Origin: Dichotomocladium elegans
Lineage: Eukaryota > Mucoromycota > Mucoromycetes > Mucorales > Lichtheimiaceae
Reading direction: 5' to 3'
Assembly (NCBI GenBank): GCA_025716815.1
Contig: JAIXMN010000013.1
Location: forward strand, 744,001-808,000
DNA length: 64,000 bases
Shown: positions 12,836 through 22,950 of the stretch, in pieces
Layout: every line of letters begins with the position of its first letter
Numbering within the stretch: position 1 is the first letter of the stretch
The notes under the pieces: generated by a model
Seen by the model: the letters and a program-made list of their open reading frames with translations, nothing else
The model's database searches: none
What the model was told of the DNA's origin: nothing
Program-made: the position numbers and the translations under genes

Positions 12836-14010
12836 ATGCCTGCCGCCGACAGTGGCATTGCATCGACGACAGATACCCATTGTCTTGGCGAAAGCGATGA
12901 AGGCTGTAAATTGTTAGACAGCTTTGCGATCGTCGTTCAAGTGAGCCTGGCAACCACAGCACTTTTGGTCCTCGTCTATAAACGCTATCGTGAACGGCCC
13001 CAGCGTCCGGTGCCTATCTGGTAAAGAAAAAAAAAACGGACGTTTTGAATGGATTGGGTGGGGGTGGGGGTTGTTTTCTTCTTGGGGATGGTGGTGGTAG
13101 TGGTGAATAGGAAAAGACCTTTTCTCCCCTTTCCTCGTCGTTCATCGACACCTCCCTACCCCAGAGCAAAAAAAAGTCATACACATTATAAGGTGGTAAT
13201 GAGGCAGGTCCGGCCGGCGAGAGGAGGGGGGAGAGGTGTTTGGGAAGGGGATGTTCCCAAAAAAAAAAAAAAAGATATGTTCTGAATCGACACTTGTTTT
13301 TCAAGGGCCCTCGACGTGAGCAAACAGTTTGTTGGTGCGGGCGTGATCCATTTCCTGAACTTGGCGGTGAGCTATCTTGTGGGCCGGCCGATGAACGGAC
13401 CCAGGACGAACCTGTGCGTGTGGTATTTTCTGAATGTGCTTGTGGATACGACGCTCGGAGTCGGGATCCTCTGGTTCTGGCTTCATGCCATCCAGTACGT
13501 CCTCGAGAATTACTTGCATGCGCGCTACATCAGGAGCGGAAACTACGGCCCGGGCCCGCTCCGACGGCGTGCATGGCCATGGCTCAAGCAGACCACGGTC
13601 TTTGTGGCCTGCGAGGGTCTCATGAAGTTCTGCGTCTTGCTCCTGTTCCGCTTCTTCCCCGTCTTGTTTGATCTTGGCAACTGGGCCCTCAGATGGACAC
13701 GTGGGAATTACCGCTACCAGGTTGTATTTGTCATGTTCATGCAAGTATTTTTTGAAATGCGTATCTGTTCCCTGTCCCGTCGGTCATTGACGCCTTTGTT
13801 TTTAGTTTCCCTCTCATCATGAATGCGATCCAATTTTGGATCGTGGATACCATTGTCAAGGTCAACCCTACCTTGCTCTATAACAACACCACGAACAAAC
13901 ACGCTAACCATGATGATGACCGCCCCGCATCGCTCTCACCCGACACATCATCTGTGGTCGTACCTGTGCACGAGGACGAACAAACACCTCTCTTGCAAGC
14001 CTCGCATTGA
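12836..14010 (+). CDS. STIMATE/TMEM110-family membrane protein
   Basis: Exons 12836-13020, 13306-13740 and 13806-14010 give about 274 residues in phase. The protein shows a first hydrophobic helix (VVQVSLATTALLVLVYKRY) followed by ERPQRPVPIWALDVSKQFVG, which spans intron 1, then NLCVWYFLNVLVDTTLGVGI and further membrane helices. These are the conserved blocks of the STIMATE family (Pfam 'vacuolar membrane protein' group), with about four or five transmembrane segments and a polar tail. Animal STIMATE sits at ER-plasma membrane contacts; the fungal role is unsettled. Intron 1 is long (285 bp) and rich in G and A runs. Intron 2 (13741-13805) has a GC donor, required to keep FIFPLIMNAIQFW in frame. 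Confidence 0.85.
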
Positions 14011-14750
14011 ATCAATCGCAGCAGCTGCGTTCACCCTATTGTTTTGTTAGATACCTTTTTTGTTTGTTTACAGCTTTAACTTCATAATAATAAATAGACA
14101 TCCATATATCCCATTGCTTTCTTTCTTCACTCGATGCCTGTGTTTTCCTCTCTTTTTGTTTAGGCGGTGGCGTTGTTGGAAAACATTAGTAAAATGGTGT
14201 GAAATCGCGTCAGATGCAAACACACAGACACCCCCGTCATTTGCTATTGACACGAGGCCTTCCCCTAAAATTTTTATACACTATTCTTGCTGATGCATTT
14301 CAAATATCGACTTGTAACTCTCAAATTGTTTTGGGGCCGTGTCAATTCTCCTACCTGGGCGTACATGGATCCACTTCTTCGGGCAGACTATTTGCTATCC
14401 TTTCACTTGGTGTAACGTGTTCAACAGCACCCCCCCACCCGGTATTAGCGTCTGCAAAATGGTTTTCCGTACGTATTCGGTGTGGGAATCAAGTCATCAA
14501 AGAGAATATGTATTAGACGCCGATAAAACAGTTGGATAGGCTGAAGGGAAAAAGCCTTGTCATCACCCCAATGGGGGTACCTTGCTCATCTCCACACAAA
14601 AGAAAACAGGCCACCCTTTTATGAACAAGGAATTACGTATCGAAAGAAAAAGGATAAGGCATGATCAAACTCGAGTATTCTTGTAGACGTATGTCTGCGC
14701 GACCTTTCCGTTCCATGCCCTATATCATCCCGATGCACTCCACGTCATTA
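14011..14750. other. Intergenic region at the left border of the mobile-element island
   Basis: Short ORFs on the + strand (around 14200-14540) have no recognisable motif and no splice partners. I see no gene. The conserved Fanzor 3' segment begins near 14751, so the edge of that element lies at about this point. Confidence 0.35.
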
Positions 14751-14990
14751 CTTTATTTTCAAAAATAAATGTCGCATTGGATTATATAAATTTGTCGTAT
14801 CAATAGGTAAAAAGATTTCGCATCCATGGATTAAAACCTGTTAGTCAACAGAAAAACACTACTCCTCCATACGCTTTAACTTACACTCAAGGGCCCCGAA
14901 GGACCCAGGAGTTATCCTGGGTAGTCCCGGCGATAACCGGGACGGAGAGACAGGAGGAGAGAGCCAGCACACCAGAAGAGACAGGCGGCG
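14751..14990 (-). ncRNA. Candidate Fanzor guide-RNA scaffold (omegaRNA/fRNA), copy a
   Basis: Read on the minus strand this segment matches the one at 22951-23195 over most of its length, although nearby protein-coding sequence has diverged or been lost. It contains a 7-bp hairpin (arms 14924-14930 and 14937-14943, loop 14931-14936), a GAUAAC/GUUAUC pair (14911-14916 against 14932-14937) able to form a pseudoknot with the loop, and a UUCG-capped stem around 14891-14906. The end away from the ORF is AT-rich and well conserved (14751-14830). In TnpB and Fanzor systems the guide RNA lies at the 3' end of the nuclease gene and runs to the transposon end, which matches this position. Transcription is not shown. 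Confidence 0.5.
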
Positions 14991-15031
14991 GCGGAGGGAA
15001 GGAGCGGAAGGGTGTTCAGGAACTCCTCTCT

Positions 15032-15200
15032 TCCATGGCTCATCAAGCACGGGTACGATTGGTTAATCTATAAAGGACAGTGGATGTTAGTTGCAATAAT
15101 CATACCGGATAAGACCATGGAAGAGAGGGTCGGGATGAAGTCGATGGAGAAAGGAGATTTCTCAGTTGTCCATTATTTATAGGAAATCAAGGAGGAGCAG
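15032..15200 (-). repeat. Dispersed ~170-190-bp module R, copy 1
   Basis: This is related to 18211-18400 and 30392-30577. On the minus strand it carries a TATAAATAATGG-like start, a conserved Pro/Leu/Phe-rich short reading and a GT...AG interval resembling a 5'-leader intron. At the third copy the module directly precedes an H-family coding region, so this copy may be an orphan promoter/leader. It separates the Fanzor copy a coding remnant from its 3' scaffold. Confidence 0.55.
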
Positions 15201-15206
15201 AAGAAA

Positions 15207-15402
15207 TTTCTTTGTGATAAACCATGCTGCAGTAGATACAGCGGCGGATCATATGCTCTTTTCATCGACTCGCTGATCCTTTAATCGGTACAGGAGCTTG
15301 GAAACGTCCTGTTATTGCGTTCGGAGAGTACCTTGCATAATTTCTTTGTGATGAACGATGCCGCAGTAAATACAGCAGCGGGTCACATGCTCGTTTCATA
15401 TG
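15207..15402. repeat. Two direct ~65-bp repeats inside the Fanzor copy a region
   Basis: The blocks at about 15207-15271 and 15338-15402 are imperfect direct repeats of each other (both begin ATTTCTTTGTGAT). On the minus strand each can read as a short Cys-rich peptide (CIYCSMV and CCIYCGIV), faintly like half a zinc ribbon. This may be residue of a transposon protein C-terminus; the evidence is thin. Confidence 0.4.
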
Positions 15403-15450
15403 ACGATTTCCATCATTTATTTGATACTGTTTATTTTGGTGTTTTTAGCC

Positions 15451-17177
15451 CTAGGCGGCTCGCATAGTGTATTTCAGCAATCGACATGCCGTCCGTGATG
15501 CTGTTAGAAACGAAACTGCATTGGGCGTATTCAGATATCTGGCATGGGGAGCCGACCAGTTTCCCATCACAAACATAGCGGTTTCTCCAAATTTTCTTTT
15601 CAGTTCGGTGATGAGCTTGAGGTCAGCACGGTGTTTGTTGAAGGTCGATGACAGACGAAGTTTGCGCATCAAAAAGCGACCGGGGTTATGAGACGTTCCT
15701 GTTGATCCATAAAACTGCTGAAGAGCAGCAGTTTGGTCAGCCCTAGCAACGAGGAAGCGGGAGTACTCATCGACTTCCAAAGTGTTGCTCCGGAATCCCG
15801 AGAGATCGAGTTCAGCACGTACAGCTTCCTCGTCCTGATCCTTGAGTCTTTGTATCAATCGTCGGTGCTTCTTCTTCTTCTTCTGGATCTTTTCTTGCTC
15901 TTGCTTGGTGTAGCAAAACTTGACAGGCTCAAGCGAAGTCCACCGCTCATGGACACAGTAGAACATATCTCTACGCCCGGGATCCACTGTTACGCATCGG
16001 CCTGCAATTTCTCGATGCTTCTCAGCTGTCAAGCTGTCTACGTATGGAGACTGCTCCTCCACCTTCGGAGCTGCTCCGGTTCTTGGGAGTGCATCCCTGT
16101 CCCTTCTCTTCTTGATAATGGAGACTCCTACGCCATCCGTTTCAAGTGTACCACGAAATCGAAGTACTCCATTCCCTGCAGGCTTGAGAGCTTTCGAATG
16201 AACATCGATGATCTCATCCCATCCGCCAGGATAAGGAACTTTTTTGGTCCATGAGCGACCCAGAATGTTTTGTCATATGATTTTTGCGTCAAACATTATG
16301 TATGACGGAGACCATGGCCGACGAAGAGGGAAACAGGCAAATGCAGGCAACTGAAGTCGCTCAAAAAGGAGAGCGAGCTGGTAAAAGGCTGCCATATGTT
16401 GGATTGGATGAGCCTTTGCATCGTAGTAGATGCTATCGTTGTCAAAGGCGTAGGTACTGGTGTAGGCATTAAAAATTGGCCGGATGGCGTCGAAAGCTTC
16501 CTGAAGATAAGCTGGGTCGTCGGGGATATCGTCTCTGGATGCGTTTCAACGAGCTACAATCTGCTTAAATGTTGTTGCGGGTGTAATGATTGTCTCTCGG
16601 ATGCGTTGACTAATTTGTATCGAGTACAGACCTTGGCCAATCAGCTGCTCTTCAAGCTCCTCTTTCCGCTGTCGAATATTCGGCAAGCCCGCCGAAAATG
16701 TTGGCCGAATCGCATTTGAATATTATTGGTGTAAGCAACAACCATCTTGGCGCCTCCGTAATTTGCACATTGCTGGGAGTATGGAAAGGATGGTCGTTCA
16801 TAATTTGGATATAAGAGGTATGAAGTCGAGTATTCATCAATCAGATTCCGGTATCGAGTCGTTTCCTCGTCACAGCCACGTCGTTTGTAATCGATCAATG
16901 CGAGCCAGACTTCAGCAAAGAATGTTTCGTTGATAAAAGCCCTGATGTCAAAATTTTCATTGGCTTGGAACTCGTGGAGAAAAATGTATTTTGATAGTGC
17001 GTATGCATGCATTGTCATTATATTCACAAGGTCGACCAAATGGTTCAACTTTTCGCGGTACTCTTGTCTCGAGCCTATGCTGTCAATGGATGCTTTCACA
17101 ACCATGGTACGATCGCGGGTTTCGGGTCGATGAACGTCCATACTGTTGTTGATTGTTTTAGTATGGTAGGTTGTCAA
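15451..17177 (-). pseudogene. Fanzor (eukaryotic TnpB-like nuclease), copy a, N-terminal and central part, decayed
   Basis: Fanzors are eukaryotic relatives of TnpB, RNA-guided DNA nucleases with a split RuvC domain. The minus-strand reading from 17177 gives an N-terminal domain including FPYSQQCANYGG and NNIQMRFGQ, matching copy c block by block. Frame is lost at about 16640. The central part, near 16150-16250, has GTLETDGVGVSIIKK. Further on comes VTVDPGRRDMFYCVHE, with the RuvC-I aspartate, and VMGNWSAPHARY. Homology stops at about 15490; the RuvC-II glutamate, zinc finger and RuvC-III parts are missing, and R module and repeat DNA lie there instead. Several frame breaks make it non-functional. 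The reading starts at an ATG aligned with the start region of copy c. Fanzor identity is from motif order, not a search. Confidence 0.7.
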
Positions 17178-17321
17178 TGAAACGAGTATATCAAAGAAAA
17201 AGAAAGAGTGAGAGTAAACAAGTGGTTTTCTACGCGAAAGTATATATTATCTATTATTTCTTATTTGACTAGCCTCATACAAGCATTCAGATGGTAGGAT
17301 TAACGGGAAATCAATTATGTA

Positions 17322-17477
17322 CAGTGGGCCCCCCCCTCATAGTGATATTCATTATAATGATAATTCATTGTAGCGATACACTTTACAGAACAAAATCACC
17401 AGGTAAGGCTTATTCCAATTCATTATAGTGATGCGATTTCCTGGAACCGAGGGTATCACTATAACAGGCAGCCACTA
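17322..17477. mobile_element. MITE with pogo/Tc1-mariner-type ends, copy 1
   Basis: A TA at 17320-17321 precedes CAGTGGGCCCCC..., and the right end reads TATCACTATAAC...CCACTATA. Ends are inverted repeats, shared with the element at 25623-25706, and the interior shares GCGATTTCCTGGAA. Its length of about 156 bp and lack of any ORF fit a non-autonomous element. It lies 145 bp upstream of the Fanzor copy a start and just before the Fanzor fragment b. Confidence 0.65.
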
Positions 17478-17507
17478 TAACATAAATGCACATCCAATTC
17501 TTATCAA

Positions 17508-18002
17508 GCCGACCTCTACGAACCCATCCGCGGAAAAGGGTTTAGAATGCTACTGCGGAAGAACGGGTTTGAGGTATTCCGCATTGACGAGTACAAGACG
17601 AGCAAGCGCTGTCCAACCTGTCTCAATGAGAGCTTATCAACGTATAAGCGGGTGCCAAATCCACGACCAGCCCGTCGAGGAAGGGAAGAAAGATGGCGTT
17701 CGGAGGTTATATGTCATGGTCTCCTAAGGTAAGAAGTTTTCTCTCACTTTGAATGTGATAGTCACCAAAACTGCAGTCCTCAGCGCCGTGTGTGGAACCG
17801 GGATTTGGCGGCATGTCTCAACATGCACCACATCATCCGCAGCCTTCGTTCTGATGGCTCAGTTCCCCAAAGATTTCGCCGAAGAGCCGTGACGGCTGTC
17901 AGGATCCAGGAACCAGAGCCGGACCAGCGAAACATAAGAGCACGAGGACCACGGCGACGACCAGGACCACGGGGCCCACATGGGCCACAACCTCCGCATT
18001 AG
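17508..18002 (+). pseudogene. Fanzor C-terminal fragment b (RuvC-II, zinc finger, RuvC-III)
   Basis: The plus-strand reading opens with YEPIRGKGFRMLL, then RIDEYKTSKRCPTCLNES, which holds the RuvC-II glutamate and first CxxC. It continues VPNPRPARRG and CHGLLR, and after a short interruption HQNC and VWNRDLAACLNMHHI, where the RuvC-III aspartate (codon 17802-17804) is intact. The tail is Arg/Pro/Gly-rich. This is exactly the part copy a lacks, but on the opposite strand. Between CHGLLR and HQNC the frame only continues if the GTAAGA...GATAG interval is removed. Copy c has a GT...AG interval at the same place, so a shared intron is likely, shrunken here to about 33 bp. There is no N-terminal part, so this is a fragment. 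Confidence 0.68.
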
Positions 18003-18107
18003 ATCCTTCTATCACATTCATTCTCCTATGCCCCATACTATTTTATATTTATCTATGTATTACTTGCCTCAGAATAACAAATATTGTTGACTTTAATGAC
18101 ATTTCTT

Positions 18108-18160
18108 TAGCCAATGTCTCAGATCGTCAGCGCACGTCTTGCCTGAGGGGCATCTGGCTA
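18108..18160 (+). other. Strong hairpin downstream of Fanzor fragment b
   Basis: The arms TAGCCA...TG..CTCAG and CTGAG...CA..TGGCTA can pair over about 13 bp, around a loop of roughly 20 nt. It lies about 105 bp after the Fanzor reading, where a guide-RNA scaffold or transposon end would be expected. Its sequence does not match the scaffold of copies a and c. Confidence 0.4.
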
Positions 18161-18210
18161 ACGACATGAACGGACAAGTTAGAAACGAAAGGTAGCTGGA
18201 TCGTCTCTTT

Positions 18211-18400
18211 TCCATGGCATTTGGAGGGAGTGTAAAAACTGGTCAATGTACAAAAGACAGTAGGTGTTAAATTTGGATGAAAAGAAAGTCAATATTATGA
18301 AGATTTATATCAGATAAGACGACGGAAGAGAGGCTGAGGATGGGTTTGATAAACAAAAACCAGTTTTCTCAAATCTCCATTATACAGGAAACCAAGCCAG
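18211..18400 (-). repeat. Dispersed module R, copy 2
   Basis: Aligns with 15032-15200 and 30392-30577 through shared blocks such as GACGGAAGAGAGGCTGAGGA and GGAAACCAAG. It is the most diverged copy; its intron-like donor is changed to GATATAA. It lies between Fanzor fragment b and Tc1-like element T1. Confidence 0.5.
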
Positions 18401-18471
18401 GCCAATGGCTAACAAAACCTATTGATGATCCCATGAAGGGAACGTCCTCGATAGATCCAATTCTTATACGC

Positions 18472-19972
18472 ATACACTTCATTTCTAACCTATTTATACC
18501 GTGTGATCTGTGTAGAACTATCCGAAGTCGGATCACAGTTGTTCCCATTAGGGCAGTTAACTAAACACATATGAGAATGAGAAACGAAACCTTCGAAATC
18601 GCTCAGCTTTAAGCTGTTGGATGCCTCGCTGATCTGTGTTACCAACGTCTCGCTTTCCAAGAACCTATTGCATTTAACTTTGCCCTTGACCACTGAGCAA
18701 AACTGCTCAATAGAATTGAGTTCAGGCGAGTATGGTGGAAGAAAAGCATATCGATATCCCCGAGACTCGATGTATTCAGAGATATCCTGAGCCGTATGGA
18801 TAGGTGCATTATCCATTACCACCTAATGGCCCTTCATATGTTCATACTTATCCATCTCGTCCATTGTTGCCTTAAGGAAGCTGAGATGATGTTCAGTTGC
18901 AGTTCCTCTGCTCGCAACTTCAGATTGACCTGCCCTCTTCTTTTCTTGATTGGTGGCTGCGGGAGTCTCAAGCTACATTGAATGATGCCTGATGCTGAGA
19001 TTGCTCCCACGATTGTGGTTGTCTTTGGTATTGTAACCACTGCAGGGGTCCCTTTCTTGGACCACACCATGCTGCATTTCATGTTAATATGGAATCCAGA
19101 CTCATCAAAGAAAAAACGCAGCTTTTGAAGTCGATGTCGGTTCTATCCCATCTGCATACTCAGTCAAGGCGCTCTTGGATCTTTGTAGCATTATTCCTGT
19201 CTATAGGCTGAAACCGAACCATTTTTAATGACAAGTTGCATACGTTTTCATAAATCGATGGAGCGTCGTTTTAGATGCTTTGAGACCCTCAAATCGTTGG
19301 AGCAGCTACTCTAGAACAATGGATGGGTCTTCATCAACGCATTCTAAAAGAATGCGCTTATGCTCTTCATTGAGAATACGCGAACGGTCCCCCCCTGATA
19401 GGTTTCTTAAAGATGCTGTCAGGGTCCTTCTTGTACTGTAATGCCTATCGCTGGGCTGAACGAATATGGAGACCTAGCAGCTGACGCACCCAAGATCTTC
19501 TCAAGTGTCCGTCTGAAAAATCTGACCTTGCCTTAGTCAGTTTATGCTATGTAACTGCGCTTGATCCCAGCTTCTTTCATCCGAATGTCTGTATCCTTTC
19601 GCTGGGGAATGCGAGTGGGAGTAAGCTCAGGGTTATCTTTGCACGATATGCTACGCAGATATTCAGTGTGAGAGCAAACGGATTGAAGTGAGTACATTTC
19701 CTCATCAATGGCATAGTCCATAGGTCCAAGACAGCCACGCTCAACAACGACATACCTTGGCCATCGTAGTAGAAAAATAGGTTGCTCATTTCAGAATGGA
19801 AAAATGTATAGAAGAGAAAGCTTTTTCTTGTGCGACATCTTTCCGTGTATGTATGTGACATTCGATCTGTCATCACGCGTAAAGATTTCTGGGCAAAATG
19901 CGATTTGTATTTTTGCGATCCTGCGACTTCAGATCTGGCAGAGTGCGACTTTGATTTTGAAAAAGAGTGTAT
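18472..19972 (-). mobile_element. Tc1-like DD34E transposon T1, decayed
   Basis: On the minus strand the transposase C-terminal catalytic part is clear: MDNAPIH and, 34 residues after its aspartate, PPYSPELNSIE, the DD34E spacing of Tc1-type elements. Upstream blocks (AISASGIIQCSLRLPQPP, then GLKASKTTLH and an HTH-like N-terminal part) are broken by stops and frameshifts. The right end (about 19960-19972, ...AAAGAGTGTATA) matches the right ends of T2 and T3, and the left end near 18472 begins ATACACTTC, a degenerate inverted counterpart. It is not autonomous now. The flank beyond its right end is shared with T2, so the two belong to one duplicated segment. Confidence 0.75.
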
Positions 19973-21900
19973 AATCTTCTTATCTTTCTTCACGAGCCCG
20001 CGACATTTGGAATCACTGGAAAAAATTAAGATCTTGCATACAGCAGAACCCTATCATTCTAATAAGAGAACGCACATCATTTTCTATATTGGATACCTAT
20101 GTATAGGTTTCCACCCTAAGCTAGTTTGTAGACATAAGCAAAATATATTATTTCATATCATGCGACGTAAAGCAAAGATAAGAAGAATACTAAGCGCTGT
20201 GTATTAATGCATCGCAAGTCGCTAGTAACAAGTAGCTACTAACAAGATTGAAGACCACTCAATCATCCGTCCTTCCTAGCCGTCTGAGAGAAGAGCTCCA
20301 CAAAGCCATCGCGGGTTATCGTCCATCCCTTTGAAGAAGCTTGGTGTCAGTGACATCTAGAGATAGTAAACACATCTGTACACTCACATTGAAAACCTTG
20401 TCAGGGTGTATCACAATTCTCCATCTAGCCGGAATTCACATTCATCCCCGAGCACCAATATCATCGCCATCGATGCGCAGTACACACCAACGGGTAGAGC
20501 ATGCCAGAGGCCAAGCGACCGGATATCCAGTTTGGAGACAACGCGTCCGTTATCACAGACCCAGCAGCCACTCATTCAAGCGGGCGCCGGCAAACCAGTC
20601 AGCGACCTTCTCGGGTTATCTGATCACGGGTGCTGGATTCGAGGAGTCATGAAAGATACTACCCAGGTGATCCGTCCTTCCTAACCATCTGAGAGAAGAG
20701 CTCTACAAAGCTATCGCGGGTTATAGCTGAGTCCCGGAACGACCGTATAAAATATATTACATGATCTGCTCGAAGGAATGTTTCGTTCTAAAAAGTACGT
20801 ACGCATGAGCAAAAGAGGAATAGCCGCGAGAAGCTTCCAATCCGAGATGGTGTGACTGCGAAGCATTCTTATAAAATTGTCGCGGGCATTGGGGCTGCTT
20901 GTCTTTCCGCAGCATGAATTCCTCGAATTATTTCTTCCAAAGGCCGTCGAAATACTGGACCGTATCTGGGGCTCTTAGAGCTTACGGAGAAGCTCGGCCG
21001 GGTGCTAGTGCTGCTGAATTGTGTGACCAGATAATGGAAGATTTAGAGGCCATACAGCAAAAGCGAACGATGAGTAAACGCGTCCAGCTTTTCCTTGAGG
21101 AGTTCAAAGTAGGCTGGATATCGATAGATTCATTTTCTAGATATTTACGAGAAAAGTATATGAAGGACATGCAGAATTTTCTGGAAGCACATCAACCAGG
21201 ATCGATGGAAGAAGTTGCGGTGAGCCAGATAAATATCGCGGTTGGAAGCGTAGGTGCGACATACCATCATGAAGTTACGCAGAACATCACAGGTGCTTCA
21301 GGACCATCGCAGCAGGTAACATCTTGCGACTTGTACGATCATAGTAATTCCGACTAACTTGCTCATATAGACAAAACGAACTAGTGAAGGATTAGCTGGT
21401 AAGCTGAGAATTTTGCATGTTACGAATCGACGTTATTGACTCTCGAATGGCTGCCATTTCCAGAGTCGTCTGTTTTAATGAAAAAAGCAAAATCCAAGTG
21501 TTTTCAGTTTGTTCCACCGATGGTCCCATCGTTGTCCATAAATAAGCCACGGCTACCCGCAGATGACCAGAATATGCTCAGAAACATGATCGAGATTCAG
21601 ATCAACGATCAAAAGAGGGCATCTGTAAGCAGTGCGACTTATGAGAAATATATGAAAAATATGGACGAAGAATCAGCAAACGCATGTCTGAGGGCAATGC
21701 CGGAAGCAAATGCATTTTTAGCAAGGGCGCTGGAGCAAGACCTTGCCACATTACCAGCTTGGCTCTGGTCTCAAAGTCTGAAGGGAACTGAAAAGGAAAA
21801 AATGCTCTGCCGCACGATCCAGCTTGCATTAACAGATTTTTATGCCAACTGCTGTCGACCGGAACCATTGCCGCCTCTAAACGAACGAACTGCTTTCATA
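19350..21900 (+). repeat. Segmental duplication, copy A
   Basis: This block (end of T1, its 350-bp flank, one ~403-bp unit and the first half of gene H1) is repeated at 26185-29105 in the same order and strand, at an offset of about 6841 bp before the tandem array. The flank and unit are almost identical between copies; the gene part is more diverged. Confidence 0.8.
20265..20724 (+). repeat. ~403-bp unit flanked by ~55-bp direct repeats
   Basis: A ~55-bp sequence starting ATCCGTCCTTCCTA and ending CGCGGGTTAT occurs at 20265-20319 and again at 20670-20724, bracketing a ~350-bp spacer. The same unit occurs twice in tandem at 27111-27913. Short ORFs run through it in two frames but without motifs or an independent sign of coding. 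Confidence 0.75.
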
Positions 21901-22668
21901 GAACATGTCATACCTGTCATCAAGTATTACAATGCGGTGTATAAGAGACTACATATACAATGGTAAGTGAAAGTCGAGCTGATGCCTGTCAACAATGTTT
22001 AATTTTAACGGTCTGATAGGGCAGAGAAAGGTTTCCAGTCCAACCGGTTCATTGCGATTTGTCTGCCGAATGAGGGCCAGTTTCCAAAGAAATTGGTGGA
22101 CGGAATTAGGATTGGTCTTGATGACCGAACCGAACGACTCATCATCGAGTCATCTGGGTGTGTAGATAACAATGATCACGTTTATTCAGTATGCTAATTT
22201 ATATTCAGTGAAGAGGATGATGGCCATACCATGGAAGATACCCTGAAAATCATCGAGTGCAGCATCCAGTGTCTTAAGATGGACATGTCAAATCATAAAT
22301 ATGCGCGTTTCGAAACCTTCAAACGAAGACGAGTTCTTGGCTTGCAATATATCGGTGATAAGCTTTCCCTCCTCTCAATCGGGGTCTTGGATGAGAAACA
22401 TTGGTCTTGTGTCCTGGAACGGTCAGCAGTAGTTCCACGTGCGTGGCGTGAGCGTCGAAACTGGATAAAAGTGTTTGAGATGCTACTTCGTATGGATGTA
22501 AGTCTAAAGACCCGTCCGTGATATGGCAGCTTGGTATTCATGTCCATACCTGATGTGTAGGCACTACTCAGCGAACAATGCATATTGTCAGATACATTAC
22601 TTGATGAACATACCTCTGGTGCGATCCCTGGCGAGCAAACAATCAGGCATATCTACGGCGATCCTTGA
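20914..22668 (+). CDS. Unknown spliced gene H1 (fullest copy of the H family)
   Basis: Six exons close in phase: 20914-21315, 21371-21398, 21464-21962, 22020-22157, 22209-22497, 22561-22668, giving about 487 residues with all introns canonical and 50-65 bp. I recognise no domain. Visible blocks are PADDQNMLRNMIEIQINDQ, ALEQDLATLPAWLWSQSLKG, RTAFIEHVIPVIKYYNAVY, DTLKIIECSIQCLKM and VVPRAWRERRNWIKVFEMLL; the protein is soluble, with no signal peptide or membrane helix. I believe similar proteins are repeated in Mucorales genomes, from memory only. The ATG used lies in an extra ~11-bp stretch absent from copies H2 and H3; H3 retains a longer, different N-terminus, so the true start of H1 may be lost or upstream. 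Downstream exons past 21900 are absent from H2 and H3. Confidence 0.6.
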
Positions 22669-22950
22669 TACTGTAAAATCAGCAAATAAATAGTCACATA
22701 TAGTTTTCATGACTCTGATGTTTTCACAAGTTGGAAAACAAGAAGTGAAGATGTGTTTGTTTCAGACAACTTGATGAGCGCTATTCGCATTATAAAAACT
22801 CATGTCGGAGCGACAGGGAAGTACATGTGACCTCCTACTTTCTGTGAGTATTAGTGTTGGTTAAAATAGCACTTCTAGTGTGGGAAGAGGCTGTGCCAGT
22901 AGGACTATACTTTGTTCCGTAAGGTAAATTGGAGTCGGGTATTCCCTATA

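Noticed and set aside
15733..16254. + strand ORF of 173 codons
   Set aside because: It is the antisense shadow of the Fanzor central region, whose minus-strand reading has conserved motifs.
20341..20684. Overlapping + strand ORFs repeated in every ~403-bp unit
   Set aside because: Two frames are open at once in all copies simply because the units are nearly identical; no motif, start context or splice partner supports either.
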